Shown: positions 9,229 to 20,735 of the stretch, piece by piece
Layout: each line of letters begins with the position of its first letter
How positions within the stretch are numbered: the stretch's first letter is position 1
DNA from: Pseudo-nitzschia pungens
Taxonomy: Eukaryota > Bacillariophyta > Bacillariophyceae > Bacillariales > Bacillariaceae
Assembly (NCBI GenBank): GCA_037355855.1
Contig: CM074765.1
Span: 2,294,001-2,358,000, forward strand
DNA: 64,000 nt
Direction: 5' to 3'
Notes under the pieces: generated by a model
The model's database searches: none
What the model was told of the DNA's origin: nothing
What the model saw: only the letters and a program-made list of their open reading frames with translations
Made by a program: the position numbers and the translations under genes

Positions 9229-12200
9229 TCCAAGGGTACAACAGACGCGAAAGATAGTACAGCAGCAACAAATAGACCAACCTTGTCCCTGGCAAGAAAT
9301 TGGTCTACCGGTACAGCAAAAAATCTCTATTGCAATCCCGGAAACTCCAAAGACTACACCAAAGGAGGTGCGCTGGAGCAAAATTATTTAAAGCTGCTGT
9401 CAACTGCTGGAAATACAACCAAAAATACAGCAGAACAGGCATACATGAATAAGAGCAACGTGGCTCCTATTCCGAATACGAGCAACGTGGCTCCTATTCT
9501 ACTAACCAACGTACAGTACATACAAGGCATACCAACAAAATCACGACCACTACTCGCACTACTTGATAGTGGATCATCCGGAACTCTAATCAACAAACGA
9601 GCCCTACCATTTGGCACCATGCCAATAAGAAGCAAGCACCAAGTCCTAACTACAACAGCAAACGGAAGCTTTGACACTACAGAATATATCATCATGAAGA
9701 ACCTCAAATTACAAGAGTTTGGCAACTACACCATAGACCAACAAGAGGCAAGGCTCTTCCATTCCCCGAACTGCAAATATGATCTGATATTAGGCAGAGA
9801 CTTCCTCCACCTAGCACAGATCAATCTCCTATTCAAAGAAGGAGCAGTTCAGTGGATGGATCGAACCATTCCTATGAAGGATACCTCCCTATACCATGAC
9901 AACCATACTATGCTCATGGAAGAACTCGAAGACGCTGAACTCTTTGCTGATGACCTATCCTTTGCCAATCCATACAAGTCCAAGGTAATACTAGACAGGA
10001 CCTACGAAGAAACCGATCCATCCACAGTTGCCAAGCAACAGTCCCACATGTCCACAGCAGAGCAGCAACAGTTCCAATCGATACTAAGCAAATACCCTAA
10101 TGTCTTCAATGGAGAACTAGGCAAGTATCCACACAAGAAGATCTCTCTGAGACTGAAGCCCGGATCCAAGCCCATACACAAAAGGCCTTACCCAGTTGCA
10201 TACAAAAGAGAAGACCTATTCAAAAGGGAACTCCAGAATCTTTGTAATGATGGAGTCCTCAAGCGTTGCACTGGACCGGCCGAATGGGCGTTCCCTACCT
10301 TTATTGTTCCAAAGAAGGACAACAGAGTTAGATGGGTATCAGACTTCAGAGAACTCAATGAACTGCTTGAAAGACGTCCTTATCCAATCCCCCGGATACA
10401 GGATATCATGAACAAGAGGGGCAAGTACACTCACTTCACCAAGATTGACTTGTCCATGCAATACTACTGCTTTGAACTGGATGATGCAAGCAAGAAACTC
10501 TGTACCATAGTGACGCCATATGGCTGCTATGAGTATCAAAGACTACCAATGGGTGTCAAGGTTTCTCCAGACGTTGCCCAGCAACTAATGGAAGATATCC
10601 TACAAGACACTGACTGCACTGTTTATATCGATGATATTGGCATTTGGACCAATGGCTCCTTTGATCTACACATGAAGACTATCGACAAGATCCTAGACCG
10701 ACTCAACCAAAATGGACTTAAATGCAATCCACTCAAATGTGATTGGGCCGTACAAGAGACTGACTTCCTAGGCTACTGGATGACTCCCACAGCAGTTAAG
10801 CCATGGCGCAAGAAGATTGAAGCCATTCTGCAGATGGATAGACCTCGAACTATAACCCAAGTCAAATCCTTTCTAGGAGCAGTTGGATACTACAGAGACA
10901 TGTGGCCCCGAAGATCTCATGTCCTATCTCCTCTCTTTGATATCACTGGGACCCCCAAGACTCCTCAAGCAGCTGCCATCAAAGGCAAGCAACGCAAAGC
11001 TCCCTCAGCTTTCACTTGGGGTCCTGCGCAAGACAAAGCCTTTCAAGAGATGAAAGCAATGGTGGCAGCAGATGCGCTGAACACCTACCCAGACCTTAAC
11101 AAGCCCTTTGAACTGTACACTGATGCCTCAGACCTACAACTAGGCGCTGCCATAATACAAGATGGCAAGCCCATTGCATATTGGTCCAAGAAACTATCTG
11201 ATGCCCAAAAGAATTATACAACTACGGAGAAAGAACTCCTAGCAATCGTACTCTGCTGCAAAGAGTACCGAAAAATGTTACTTGGAGGTGTTATCAATGT
11301 ATACACTGACCATAAAAATCTTACCTTCCGCACACTTTCAGTCCAACGCGTCCTCCGGTGGAGACTATTCCTTGAAGAATTCGGTGTCAACCTCACCTAT
11401 GTTGAAGGCAAGAAGAATGTTCTTGCTGATGCTTTCTCCAGGCTCCCCCGGATGGATCCACCTACTGTGGGGAAGAAAGAAGCCCTTGGTAAGGGCACTC
11501 TTATTGATTTTCTAAAACTTGAAGTCCCCAAGCAAGATGAAGAACTGTTTCTAGCAGAGTTCCCGAACCTATTTCAGCACTTATGCAATGACGCAGATCA
11601 GGAATTATACTCCTGTTTGCTGAACAATGAGTGTCTGATCAACCTTCCTAACAACCAAGACTTAGAATGCCCAGTGAACTACTCCAACATCTATCTTCAT
11701 CAACAGAAGGACCCAACCATCAAGTTTAAGACTCAATTGAAAACCTTCTTCTACCAAGAATTAGAAGGCAACATGATACTTTGTTACGCGAACCAATCCA
11801 ATCCCGAATGCTGGAGAATCTACATACCAGCATCTCTCATTAATGATACCATCCAGTGGTATCATCTCCTGTTGGGTCATTGTGGATCCACCAGATTACA
11901 ACAGACTATTTCAGCCCGATTCTATGCTGATAATCTAACCAGTTTATGCAAGTCCTACATATGCCCAGATCACTGCATCAAATACAAGAACCAGAACTCC
12001 CAGTATGGCAAACTACCATCGAAAGAAGCGCCATTATCCCCATTCTATGAGGTACATGTGGATCTCATAGGACCATGGAAGATTACAGCCCAAGGCAAGA
12101 ACTATAATTTTAAAGCTCTAACCTGCATCGATCCGGTCACCAATCTCCTTGAAATCATCAGAATCAGAGATAAGTCCTCACAGCATGTATCAGATCAATT

Positions 12201-12879
12201 CAAGAATTGCTGGCTATCCAGATACCCAAGACCTATCAGATGTATCCACGACAATGGTGGTGAATTCCTAGGGGCTGAATTTCAAACTACCCTCAAGCAG
12301 TATGGAATCCAATCAGTCCCAACAACAGTGAAGAATCCACAGTCTAATGCCATCTGTGAAAGAGTCCATCACACAGTTGCTGACATCCTTCGCGTGCTAG
12401 TCCATGTTAATCCTCCTCAAGTCAACACCCGAGCCAGTCAGCTCATGGACAACGCTCTGGCAACCTGCATGCATGCCTCCAGGTGTGCTGTCAATGCTGC
12501 CTTACAAGCATCTCCAGGAGCCCTGGTATTCAATCGGGACATGCTAATTGATCTCCCCCTGACCTCTAACCTATTAGCCTTACAACAGCTCCGGCAACAA
12601 GGGATTAACAAGGCGCTGCTCAGAGATAACGCTAAGCGCAAGGAACATACCTTTCAACCCAATGATAAGGTATGGATGCAACAACCGGATCCGGACAAAT
12701 TACAGCCTCGAAAGACAGGACCATTCACTATTGCCCAAGTCCATGATAATGGTACTGTCAAAATTCAGAAGACTCCAACGGTCATCGAGACCGTTAACAT
12801 TCGTAAGTTAACCCCTTACAAAGAGCCCTCAACGGACCATTCCGAGTCCAATGAATCAGCAATCCATTGGGCAGCTTAA
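9229..12879 (+). CDS. pol: Pol polyprotein of element B (PR-RT-RH-IN)
   Basis: This is the most complete pol in the window, about 1215 codons without a stop. Domains in order: aspartic protease (LLDSGSSGTLIN near 9560, LILGRDFLH near 9787); reverse transcriptase (FIVPKKDNRVRWVSDF, IDLSMQYY, and YIDDIGIW near 10626); RNase H ([11 protein letters not shown] near 11116, [19 protein letters not shown]); and integrase, with an HHCC-type zinc region (YHLLLGHC to ICPDHC, about 11858-11975) and catalytic D, D, E at HVDLIGPW, HDNGGEF and NAICERVHH (about 12055, 12247, 12355). A GPF-type C-terminal module ends it. This order is typical of Ty3/gypsy. The natural start would be ATG 9067, as in A, but a TGA at 9226-9228 (CGA in A) cuts that reading. 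The proteins are probably cleaved from a Gag-Pol or Pol precursor. Confidence 0.93.
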   Translation, partial: SKGTTDAKDSTAATNRPTLSLARNWSTGTAKNLYCNPGNSKDYTKGGALEQNYLKLLSTAGNTTKNTAEQAYMNKSNVAPIPNTSNVAPILLTNVQYIQGIPTKSRPLLALLDSGSSGTLINKRALPFGTMPIRSKHQVLTTTANGSFDTTEYIIMKNLKLQEFGNYTIDQQEARLFHSPNCKYDLILGRDFLHLAQINLLFKEGAVQWMDRTIPMKDTSLYHDNHTMLMEELEDAELFADDLSFANPYKSKVILDRTYEETDPSTVAKQQSHMSTAEQQQFQSILSKYPNVFNGELGKYPHKKISLRLKPGSKPIHKRPYPVAYKREDLFKRELQNLCNDGVLKRCTGPAEWAFPTFIVPKKDNRVRWVSDFRELNELLERRPYPIPRIQDIMNKRGKYTHFTKIDLSMQYYCFELDDASKKLCTIVTPYGCYEYQRLPMGVKVSPDVAQQLMEDILQDTDCTVYIDDIGIWTNGSFDLHMKTIDKILDRLNQNGLKCNPLKCDWAVQETDFLGYWMTPTAVKPWRKKIEAILQMDRPRTITQVKSFLGAVGYYRDMWPRRSHVLSPLFDITGTPKTPQAAAIKGKQRKAPSAFTWGPAQDKAFQEMKAMVAADALNTYPDLNKPFELYTDASDLQLGAAIIQDGKPIAYWSKKLSDAQKNYTTTEKELLAIVLCCKEYRKMLLGGVINVYTDHKNLTFRTLSVQRVLRWRLFLEEFGVNLTYVEGKKNVLADAFSRLPRMDPPTVGKKEALGKGTLIDFLKLEVPKQDEELFLAEFPNLFQHLCNDADQELYSCLLNNECLINLPNNQDLECPVNYSNIYLHQQKDPTIKFKTQLKTFFYQELEGNMILCYANQSNPECWRIYIPASLINDTIQWYHLLLGHCGSTRLQQTISARFYADNLTSLCKSYICPDHCIKYKNQNSQYGKLPSKEAPLSPFYEVHVDLIGPWKITAQGKNYNFKALTCIDPVTNLLEIIRIRDKSSQHVSDQFKNCWLSRYPRPIRCIHDNGGEFLGAEFQTTLKQYGIQSVPTTVKNPQSNAICERVHHTVADILRVLVHVNPPQVNTRASQLMDNALATCMHASRCAVNAALQASPGALVFNRDMLIDLPLTSNLLALQQLRQQGINKALLRDNAKRKEHTFQPNDKVWMQQPDPDKLQPRKTGPFTIAQVHDNGTVKIQKTPTVIETVNIRKLTPYKEPSTDHSESNESAIHWAA

Positions 12880-12909
12880 GTATGGGATTCGTTCAATCAT
12901 GGGGCACTA

Positions 12910-13208
12910 TGTGACGGGCTAGCGTAGCCAGCAGTCACGATTGAATAATTAACCGAATCCCATATGGGAATCGAATATTTTATATATATGTATCCAATCA
13001 TGAATACATTTCAGTTGAGTCCCAGAAGGTGATATATGCCTAATCGTGGGAATCAACAATGAATCAACATTTATGGCAAGCGCATGCCAAAATGTGGCTA
13101 TGCGCGCGACCTTAATTTTCAGGTTCAACTCACGTAACAATATTCAATAAAGTATCTAAACATTCACAATTTTCATACCACTCCGAAATTCTACTCTAGA
13201 CCGTAACA
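12910..13208 (+). repeat. 3' LTR of element B
   Basis: This is the partner of 7855-8153, preceded by catggggcacta at the polypurine-tract position. The same sequence precedes the 3' LTRs of A and C. The duplication cacag follows (13209-13213). Confidence 0.93.
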
Positions 13209-14520
13209 CACAGCAGTTAAGCCATGGAGAAAGAAGATAGAAGCAATCCTACACATGGACCGGCCGCGCACTATAACTCAAGTCAAGTCCTTCCTTGGAG
13301 CAGTAGGATACTACAGAGATATGTGGCCTCGCAGATCCCATGTCCTAGCTCCTCTATTTGATATAACTGGAGCCCCCAAGAAGCCTCAAGCAGCTGCCAT
13401 CAAAGGCAAGCAACGCAAAGCTCCTTCAGCTTTCACTTGGGGCCCTCCTCAAGATAAAGCCTTTCAAGAGATGAAAGCAATGGTGGCAGCGGATGCGCTG
13501 AACACCTATCCAGACCTTAAGAAGCCCTTTGAACTGTACACTGATGCCTCAGACCTGCAACTTGGTGCTGCTATACTACAGGATGGCAAGCCCATTGCAT
13601 ACTGGTCCAAGAAACTATCTGATGCCCAGAAGAACTATACAACTACTGGAGAAAGAACTCCTCGCAATCGTACTCTGCTGCAAAGAGTACAGAAAAATGC
13701 TACTTGGTGGTGTTATCAATGTATACACCTGACCATAAGAACCTTACCTTCAGAACCTTATCTGTCCAACGCGTCCTCCGGTGGAGACTATTCCTTGAAG
13801 AATTTGGTGTCAACCTCACCTATGTTGAAGGCAAGAAGAATGTTCTTGCTGATGCCTTCTCCAGGCTCCCCCGGATGGATCCACCCACTGTGGGGAAGAA
13901 AGAAGCCCTTGGTAAAGGCACTCTTATTGATTTTTTGAAACTTGAAGTCCCTAAACAAGATGAAGAACTATTTCTAACAGAGTTCCCCAATTTGTTTCAA
14001 CACTTATGCCATGACGCAGACAAAGAACTACAGGCTTGCCTGCTGAACAATGAGTGTCTAGTTAACCTACCAAACCAACAGGACTTGGAATGCCCGGTGA
14101 ACTACTCAACGATATATCTTCATCAACAACGAGATGCGACTATCAAATTCAAGATTCAATCCAAAGCCTTCTTCTACCAAGAATTAGAAGGCAATAGAAT
14201 GTTATGTTATGCGAATCAGTCCAACCCTGATAATTGGAGAATTTACATCCCATCGACACTGATTAATGATACAGTCAAGTGGTATCACCTCCTGTTGGGT
14301 CATTGTGGATCCACCAGGCTATACCAAACTATTTCATCGCGGTTCTATGCTGATAACCTATCCAACCTGTGCAAATCCTACATATGCTCTGACAACTGCA
14401 TCAAATACAAAAACCAGCACTCCAAATATGGTAAACTTCCACCGAAAGAAGCCCCACTAGCTCCATTCAACGAGATACATGTGGATCTGATAGGCCCGTG
14501 GAAGATCACAGCTCAGGGCA
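13209..14520 (+). pseudogene. pol: Pol of element A, part 2 (RNase H to integrase core)
   Basis: A's pol resumes with [13 protein letters not shown] exactly where B entered. It covers the RT connection, RNase H ([11 protein letters not shown] near 13540) and the integrase zinc region and first catalytic Asp (EIHVDLIGPW, near 14475). Two 1-nt insertions relative to B break the frame: ctactggag for ctacggag near 13648, and tacacctg for tacactg near 13726. The piece ends at the 16-bp duplication atcacagctcagggca (14505-14520), where LINE1 is inserted. Confidence 0.88.
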
Positions 14521-14553
14521 ATAATAATAATATACGTATTTAAATAACTTTAA

Positions 14554-14595
14554 TCACCAAAGGTGAAACTAAATTACTCAGTCTGTAACCAGACT
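14554..14595 (-). other. LINE 3'-end stem-loops
   Basis: In sense orientation two short hairpins lie just before the tail: AGTCTG-gtta-CAGACT (14595-14580) and TCACC-ttt-GGTGA (14566-14554). Both recur in LINE2, LINE3 and LINE4. In LINE3 the second is CCACC-ttt-GGTGG, a paired T:A to C:G change that keeps the stem. Such hairpins are the usual template-recognition signal of LINEs with a specific 3' end. Confidence 0.8.
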
Positions 14596-14821
14596 TTAAC
14601 GTCGCCTCCATCATAGAGTCATGACCCCAAGTGGTAGAACGACAAATTTTCAAAACAAACCTTGAACATCAAGCAGGGAAAAAGACAAACAAGTCCCACA
14701 AAATAGGGACTTGAGAGAAAGTGAGATGGGAATGAAGATATTGGGATAGGATCCAGTATCAAAAGGGATGGGACAGGATAAGAAGCAGGATCAGAAGACA
14801 AAACCAAGGTACAAAGTGTAA

Positions 14822-17800
14822 TCAACCCTGAGGTCCAGTAAGCCAGGCTCTGAGAAGAGCAGCCTCTTGTTGGTATGGCTGCACTGGTGGGACAGGCGCT
14901 GCATACTGCTTCCTTGCAAGGTGGATGGTTGCAAGCCACTGCCGCTTGGCAGTCAGGGTGTAACCTTGTAGGACTTGGAAAGGGGTTTGTAAAAGGGAGT
15001 GTGACTGGGGAAGTGCACCAGCTGCACCAATGGCCAATTCAGAGGTGATGGAAGCATCAAGAGATTGGTGTTGTTCAGCGTCAAGGGTACCCCCAGGACC
15101 ATGGAGTCGTTCATTCCTATATGTCCAAAGATCCCAGGAGGTAAGAAAGAACTGATGGATGATAGCTGTGGCCCATCGTTTGGGAGAGCGCTTGCTTCCA
15201 ATGTGAGAGTAGTAGTCAGCCTGGATTTGATACCAGCGAGGAGACCACCTACCAAGAAGCCAGTTGTGCCAGCCAATAGTCCTCTGTGCCCTGACAGCAG
15301 ACGCAATTGCAAGTGAGTAGGATGATGGATAAATGGTCTGGCCCTTCCGAACTCTGGTGAGAAGATCCACAATGGCAACAACCAATGATGGATCAGTTTG
15401 TTCAACTTCAAGCCTCTTCTGCAGGGGTCCCTTGAAAGCTGACACACTGTGCTGTACTGCCCCAGTGTCCTTGCAGGAGAGCACATGAGAAACCTTCTCG
15501 TTGTCTGCATCACACAAGGGGCACCTGGAGTGATCCTGATACTGGTAGTGAAGTAGTTGGTTGCCAACACCAATACTGCCAGAAGCAAATTTGACAAACC
15601 ACCTCTGCATGCCAGGTGGTAGACGCTTGAAGGCAGTCAGATGGGCACACCAATGGATGGAATTCAGAACAGGTTGTGGAATGGGGATGTCATGGTGGGT
15701 CTGCCAATATTTAAGAAGAGGAGGACCCGAAATGGCAACATGCAAAGCATTTTGATCAAACCTTGAGCACTTGCTTCCATTGAGAGAAAAAGCCCAGGGC
15801 TCAAACACAAGTCTGGGATAGTGATGGGCAGAGGCTCTATGGACAGAGAGAAATGCCTTTGCCATGCTGTCTACCTGATGATTGCGAAGGGCCCACCAAT
15901 CAAGAAAGATTCCAGCTTGATGGCCCTGAACCCACTGAAAATGCACAGAGATTGGCAGGGCAGAAATCATGTTTCTGATGACATAAACATAATCAAAAGA
16001 CTTCTGGGAAATAACCAATGGCCACGATCCCTCAGCCTGTTTGAGAGCTGTGTCACCATCCAGAGCAATGGTGATAGAGCCAGAAGCAATATCAAAAAGA
16101 CTCACCAGAGCAGTGCAACAGGTGAGAACCCCAATGATACCTGCCAGTTCACTCCTGTAGGATGACTGATCCTCAGGGGATCCACTGACAAAATTACAGC
16201 CAGTGAGGAACAATGAAGCAGTCTTGGTGGAGGTATTGGGTGACAAAATGAAAGCAGAAGTTCCTCTGAGAAGGTCCGGATCAAATGAACCATCACATAC
16301 AGCACTGGCAGTACCACTCTCAATAGCATCAACAAGGTGCTGACAGCCAGCCTGTGGTAGGGAATATTTGTGGAGAAGTACTCTTGGAGACGCACAGAGT
16401 GCATCAAAGGCATCTACTGGGGAGTCTGGAAGAGAATCAAATGGATTGTACTCCAGAGGATCCATGTCAGGAGGTTCGGAAACAAAGACTGAGGACCCAA
16501 CAACGCGTACAACCTGTCCACAAATAACAGGGCAGACAAGTACATCAGCACAGGCTGGTTTGTCAGGAATGAGTTCAGAAGTGATCCTGTATCTGCCCCT
16601 GCCCTGGGAGGTGCTCACAATCCAGCCAGTAGAAGTTTTGAAGAATATTCTGTTGGTGGATGGAGACAAAAACCAAGGCCAAAGAGAAGCTGTCTGGGGA
16701 GAGAGCCAATGCCCAAGATGAAAAGAAGGAGCCAGTGCCCTGGCTGCGGGGGGTGGGCAGGGGGGAAGAAAACAGGTCTGAAGTGCCTTAGTCCATAAGC
16801 GCTTTGCTGCTGGAGGCCAAGATGGAGGACATCTCGGCCAGTCAAGATGATCCCTCAAGTGATTGGAGGAGGTCAGCTGGAAAGCCATAGGAGAGAGTCT
16901 TTTCCCATCTGGAGTACAAATGTCAGCAAGGGAAATAGCCTTGAGGGACATGCGCATGTGATTCAAGAGGGACAAGTCAGCACCTCTGAAGCCAGAGTTG
17001 ACAAAGGCTTGCATGAGATAACAGTCATTGGAACGTAACAGAGGAAGATCTGGGAAGTCTTCAAGCAAGCTCACAGGGTGAACAGAGAAAAACTTCCACA
17101 CATGTTTGTACCAGCAGGGAGTGACGTAGGAAGCAAAAGGATGATATGGTGTGACACCAAGATGGAGAGGAATGCCAAGTTCGAGCCGTAGAGACTCAGC
17201 AGTTAGCCTGAGAATCCTACCAGTTTGTGAGGACCTGACAGATTCCTGAAAGAGGGTGGCAATATGACTGAACTCTTGGAGGAGGTATGGATGGATGAAA
17301 TCCAAAGCCTTGATAGAGGGAAGGACCATAGAACACATGTCTGGGAAATGTCCGTGACATCCCTGCTTTATTCAGCACAGGAACAAGAGCTGGGTGAATT
17401 ATCTTAGTCCAAGTGGCCTCATCAAGTTGCGTGACAGGCATGGGGTATTCAACAGACTTCATGAAAGAATACTTGAAGGTGTAGAGGGATGCGCGCTTCT
17501 CACACTTGGAAGCCTTGAGCTGAGAGCCAAAAGACTGAGACTGTGACTTCATGTGAGCAATCTGTGCTTCCTCATTGCCATCCATGGAGATAAAAACCCC
17601 AAGAGTCTTGTCAGCATGGTCAACTTCAAAGCGATCCAGGGTAGCTCGATTGCCATTCTTGTCAGCAACTGAGAAGTCACCAGGCATGTCAGCAATGGAG
17701 CGATAATCCCAACCGGATCCATTCCATTTGAAATCAATCAAATAACAGAAGGATTTGGCAGGTTCAATAGCACCACCAGTGGCAATAATCCCACCAGCCC

Positions 17801-20735
17801 ACCGGTCAAGAGCTTCCTGAAAGTCAACAGCTAATTCCTCACCAGATGTGGAGGAATCAGAGCCAGCACAAAACAAATCTGTGTCATCCACAAAGGCAAA
17901 ACCCACAAGAGAAACCAGTTGCAGTGACAATGAAGTGAGAAGATGGACACCATGCCCAGCCTGTTGCATCATTCGGAAGACAATTGTTGACACCAAAGCC
18001 CAAAGAGTTGGACCAATACCATTGCCTTGGCCACAACCACTGAGAGGAACAGGTTCATCACCATACACAGGACCTGACCGACCAAAACCAGTTTTGATGT
18101 GGTGCTTGGCAAGTTGCAAAGTAGACAAAAGAACCTCACACACATGTGCAGGAACCCCAAAGCTCTGGAGAGTGAGACCTGCAATGGGATGAGAGATCCT
18201 ATCGTAGCAGCCCTTGGCATCATTCATAGCAACAGCACCGGATCTGCGCTTCTGCCGCAACACATCACATATGAGCTTCTTGTTCAGGCAGGTGTTGATT
18301 GCCTTGTGGTGTTTCCTGCTTCCATGTTGATCAGCAGCCACGGCATTGGCACGTTCAGCATGGGCAAGAATTCGTCTGCCAATCATCTTGTTGTTGATTT
18401 GGAACTCAGGAGACATCAACTGGATGAGTCTCATCTTATCCACTCTATATTCACCAGGTTTCTTGAAGATCTCAACATCAGTGATGACCTGCCAAGCAGA
18501 AGGAGAGAAGCCAACAATCAATGGGACGGATCTCAGGAGAGTGTCAAACTTGTTCAGCTGGGGATCCAGGGCAAAGGCCTTGTGGTGGGCAAAACTCAAA
18601 CAAGAAGGTTCACTTGCTGTGCGTTCCCTCTGGCGTTTCCAGGCAGCAGCATTGTCAGCTGGACACACTGAATAGTCAAAGGGGGGCAAACTCAGAATAG
18701 AGTCAGGGACTTTGAGACAGGAAAGAAATTCAGAAAGGTATTTGTCAGTGGCAGGAGGAGGAATGTATGTGCCATCAAGGACTTGGGGAGCAGCATGGGC
18801 AGTGCCTAGGTAGCCAAAATCCTCAATGAAGGAGGGAGTCATGGAAGGAGTGCCAAGACACTGCTGTTGACGCCGGACATTAGATTCAGCCATAGCTGGA
18901 ACCATAGTAGACTGAGATTCCAAGACCTGTTCAACACCATCATGGCCAACTGCAATAGCGCGCAAGACTGCTGACTTGTTGACACGTCCCCGAATAGACC
19001 GAGCAGCGAGACCAAGCTCTCTTTGAAGACGTTCCCTGCGCATCCTGGCACGAATCTGGGAAGCATTCTGGTTGTGAGGCTTGCCTTCAGCAAGAAGTGC
19101 ATCCACCAGGCCTTGATTGAAGGAGTCTCTCCATGAGGGGGCCAATTTCTTCACTGCCCGGTATTGCTTGTAAGCTTGTTTCAGATGGAGGAGAGCACTG
19201 GAAAGGTCACTGTGTTCTCCTTTGTAGAGAGAAAGCTTGCAGGCCAACCTTTTCAAAACAGTATGACTGGTGGACACACCTTGTCTCAACTTAACAACAC
19301 GCCGCCAAAAGTCAATGGTATCACGATAGACTTGCAGCTGTGGTGACCATGGAACCAAACCAGCTCTAGTGTGGCAGAGGTTTTGTTCAACAGAGAGCCT
19401 GAGAGAGGTAGAGGTTTCATGGAGTACTTCATATGTGGTGATGAGATCAGTGCGCACAGAAATATCCCCAGACTGAAACTGAGCCAGTAGGTGCTCCAGC
19501 TTAGCTTGGAGAGAAAACACTCCAGCCTTGAGAAAGCTGTGCCTCACTCGCTTGAAATACCGTTGGCGCAGATGAGGGTGGGAGGACTGGAGTTTGGAAT
19601 GAGAGAATCTCACAGGAGGTGGAATATGTTTGCCCATGAGGCTGCAATTACAAACCTCAATCCAAAGCATTCTATGGTCAGATTCCATACCATGGGCACC
19701 TCCAAAGGGACAATACCCAGCCCTGAGAACATCAACATTCTCAGAGACCCAAATGGCATCAATTGGTGTTCTGGTAGTGTTGCGGTTGTGAGTGGCAGGA
19801 GGCGAAGACGTACTATGAAGTGTAAGAATGGCATCTCTGAAACCAAGAGCCTTGAGCTCAAAAGACAAGCCATCAGTCCTGACATCAGCATTCTGGTCAA
19901 TCCCAACAATGACTTGATCACCTGCACCCAGACAGACTTGAAGGGCAGCAGTTAAATCCCTGTGAAAGAGAATGCATAGATTGGGACTGAAAAGATTTTC
20001 AGCGGCCTGAAAGTATCGGTACTGTTGATTCCAGACTGAGCCAAGATCCCTATCATTTTCAACCGGGCAGTAGGCAGAAAACATGGTGACATTGTAGCCA
20101 TCCCTGCCCTGAAACTTGACAAAGGACCATCTGCCAAGACCAGATGGATCAGCGCCATGTGCAACCTTGTGTGAGCTGAACAGCTGGTCAATGGAAAAAC
20201 CTGTGCCGCCAGGCTGAAGCCAAGAGCAGGCAGAAGCTTCATGCTTGTTGTTAGCAAGATAGGAAAAACTTGAGGGACTGACATTCTTCATGCGCCGATT
20301 GAAAAGATCACAGGGCAGGAGTTTGGATTCATTCAAACAATGTTCAGCAAAAAGCGCCACACTGGCGTTACTCTTGACAAATTGACGGGCGTTGTGCTTG
20401 GACCTGGACATAAAGGCAGCTCTACGCTGGGGTCCAATGTTTTGGAATGTGATGATGGTGGAGTTAGAGGATGGAGCTTGAGGAAAGGAATGACCAAAAC
20501 TGTCAGAATCCTTAGCAGCAAGAGAGTCTCCATGAAGAGTTAATTGGACAAAATGAGAGACAGGGGAAGAGGCGGAGGGGGAAAAGGGAGAAACAGGAGA
20601 AGCATTGATGGGATTTGGATTGGAAGGCATCCCATCACACCTCATACCAGAAGAGCTAACCATGATCAGAAGGAAACCGAGTCTGTCGCACGGAAGGAAG
20701 AGTTGCCGGAGCTGATTTGGTGGAGACATTGGCAT
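14822..20735 (-). pseudogene. LINE1 ORF2: endonuclease-RT-RNase H
   Basis: The ATG complementary to 20733-20735 (MPMSPPNQ) overlaps the end of ORF1 by 80 nt. Residues about 95-360 are an APE-like endonuclease (FAEHCLNES, GIDQNAD, TPIDAIWVS, SDHRMLW). The reverse transcriptase follows, with motif A NDAKGCYDRI (about residue 840) and the catalytic pair in AFVDDTDLF (about 945). At about 17300 one extra A (GGATTTC against GGTTTC in LINE2) shifts the frame and ends it at 17217. The rest continues in the next frame: RNase H with D, E, D, D at CDGSF, SYRSELAG, ALDGDTAL and HQVDSMAKAF (about 16290-15870), then a C-x2-C-x8-H-x3-C zinc motif (CPLCDADNEKVSHVLSC). The complete protein would be about 1970 residues. 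The enzyme nicks target DNA and copies its own RNA there. Confidence 0.9.

Larger units (their letters stand above)
7855..13208 (+). mobile_element. Ty3/gypsy-like element B, recent insertion in A
   Basis: B has 299-bp LTRs (7855-8153 and 12910-13208) that look identical by eye. It is flanked by the duplication cacag (7850-7854 and 13209-13213) within the pol of A, which reads straight through once B is ignored. Inside are a 5'-truncated gag and a nearly complete pol. The leader, the palindrome and about the first 85-90 gag codons are missing, and the deletion starts three bases after the 5' LTR. Identical LTRs mean B is the youngest dated element in the window. Confidence 0.94.
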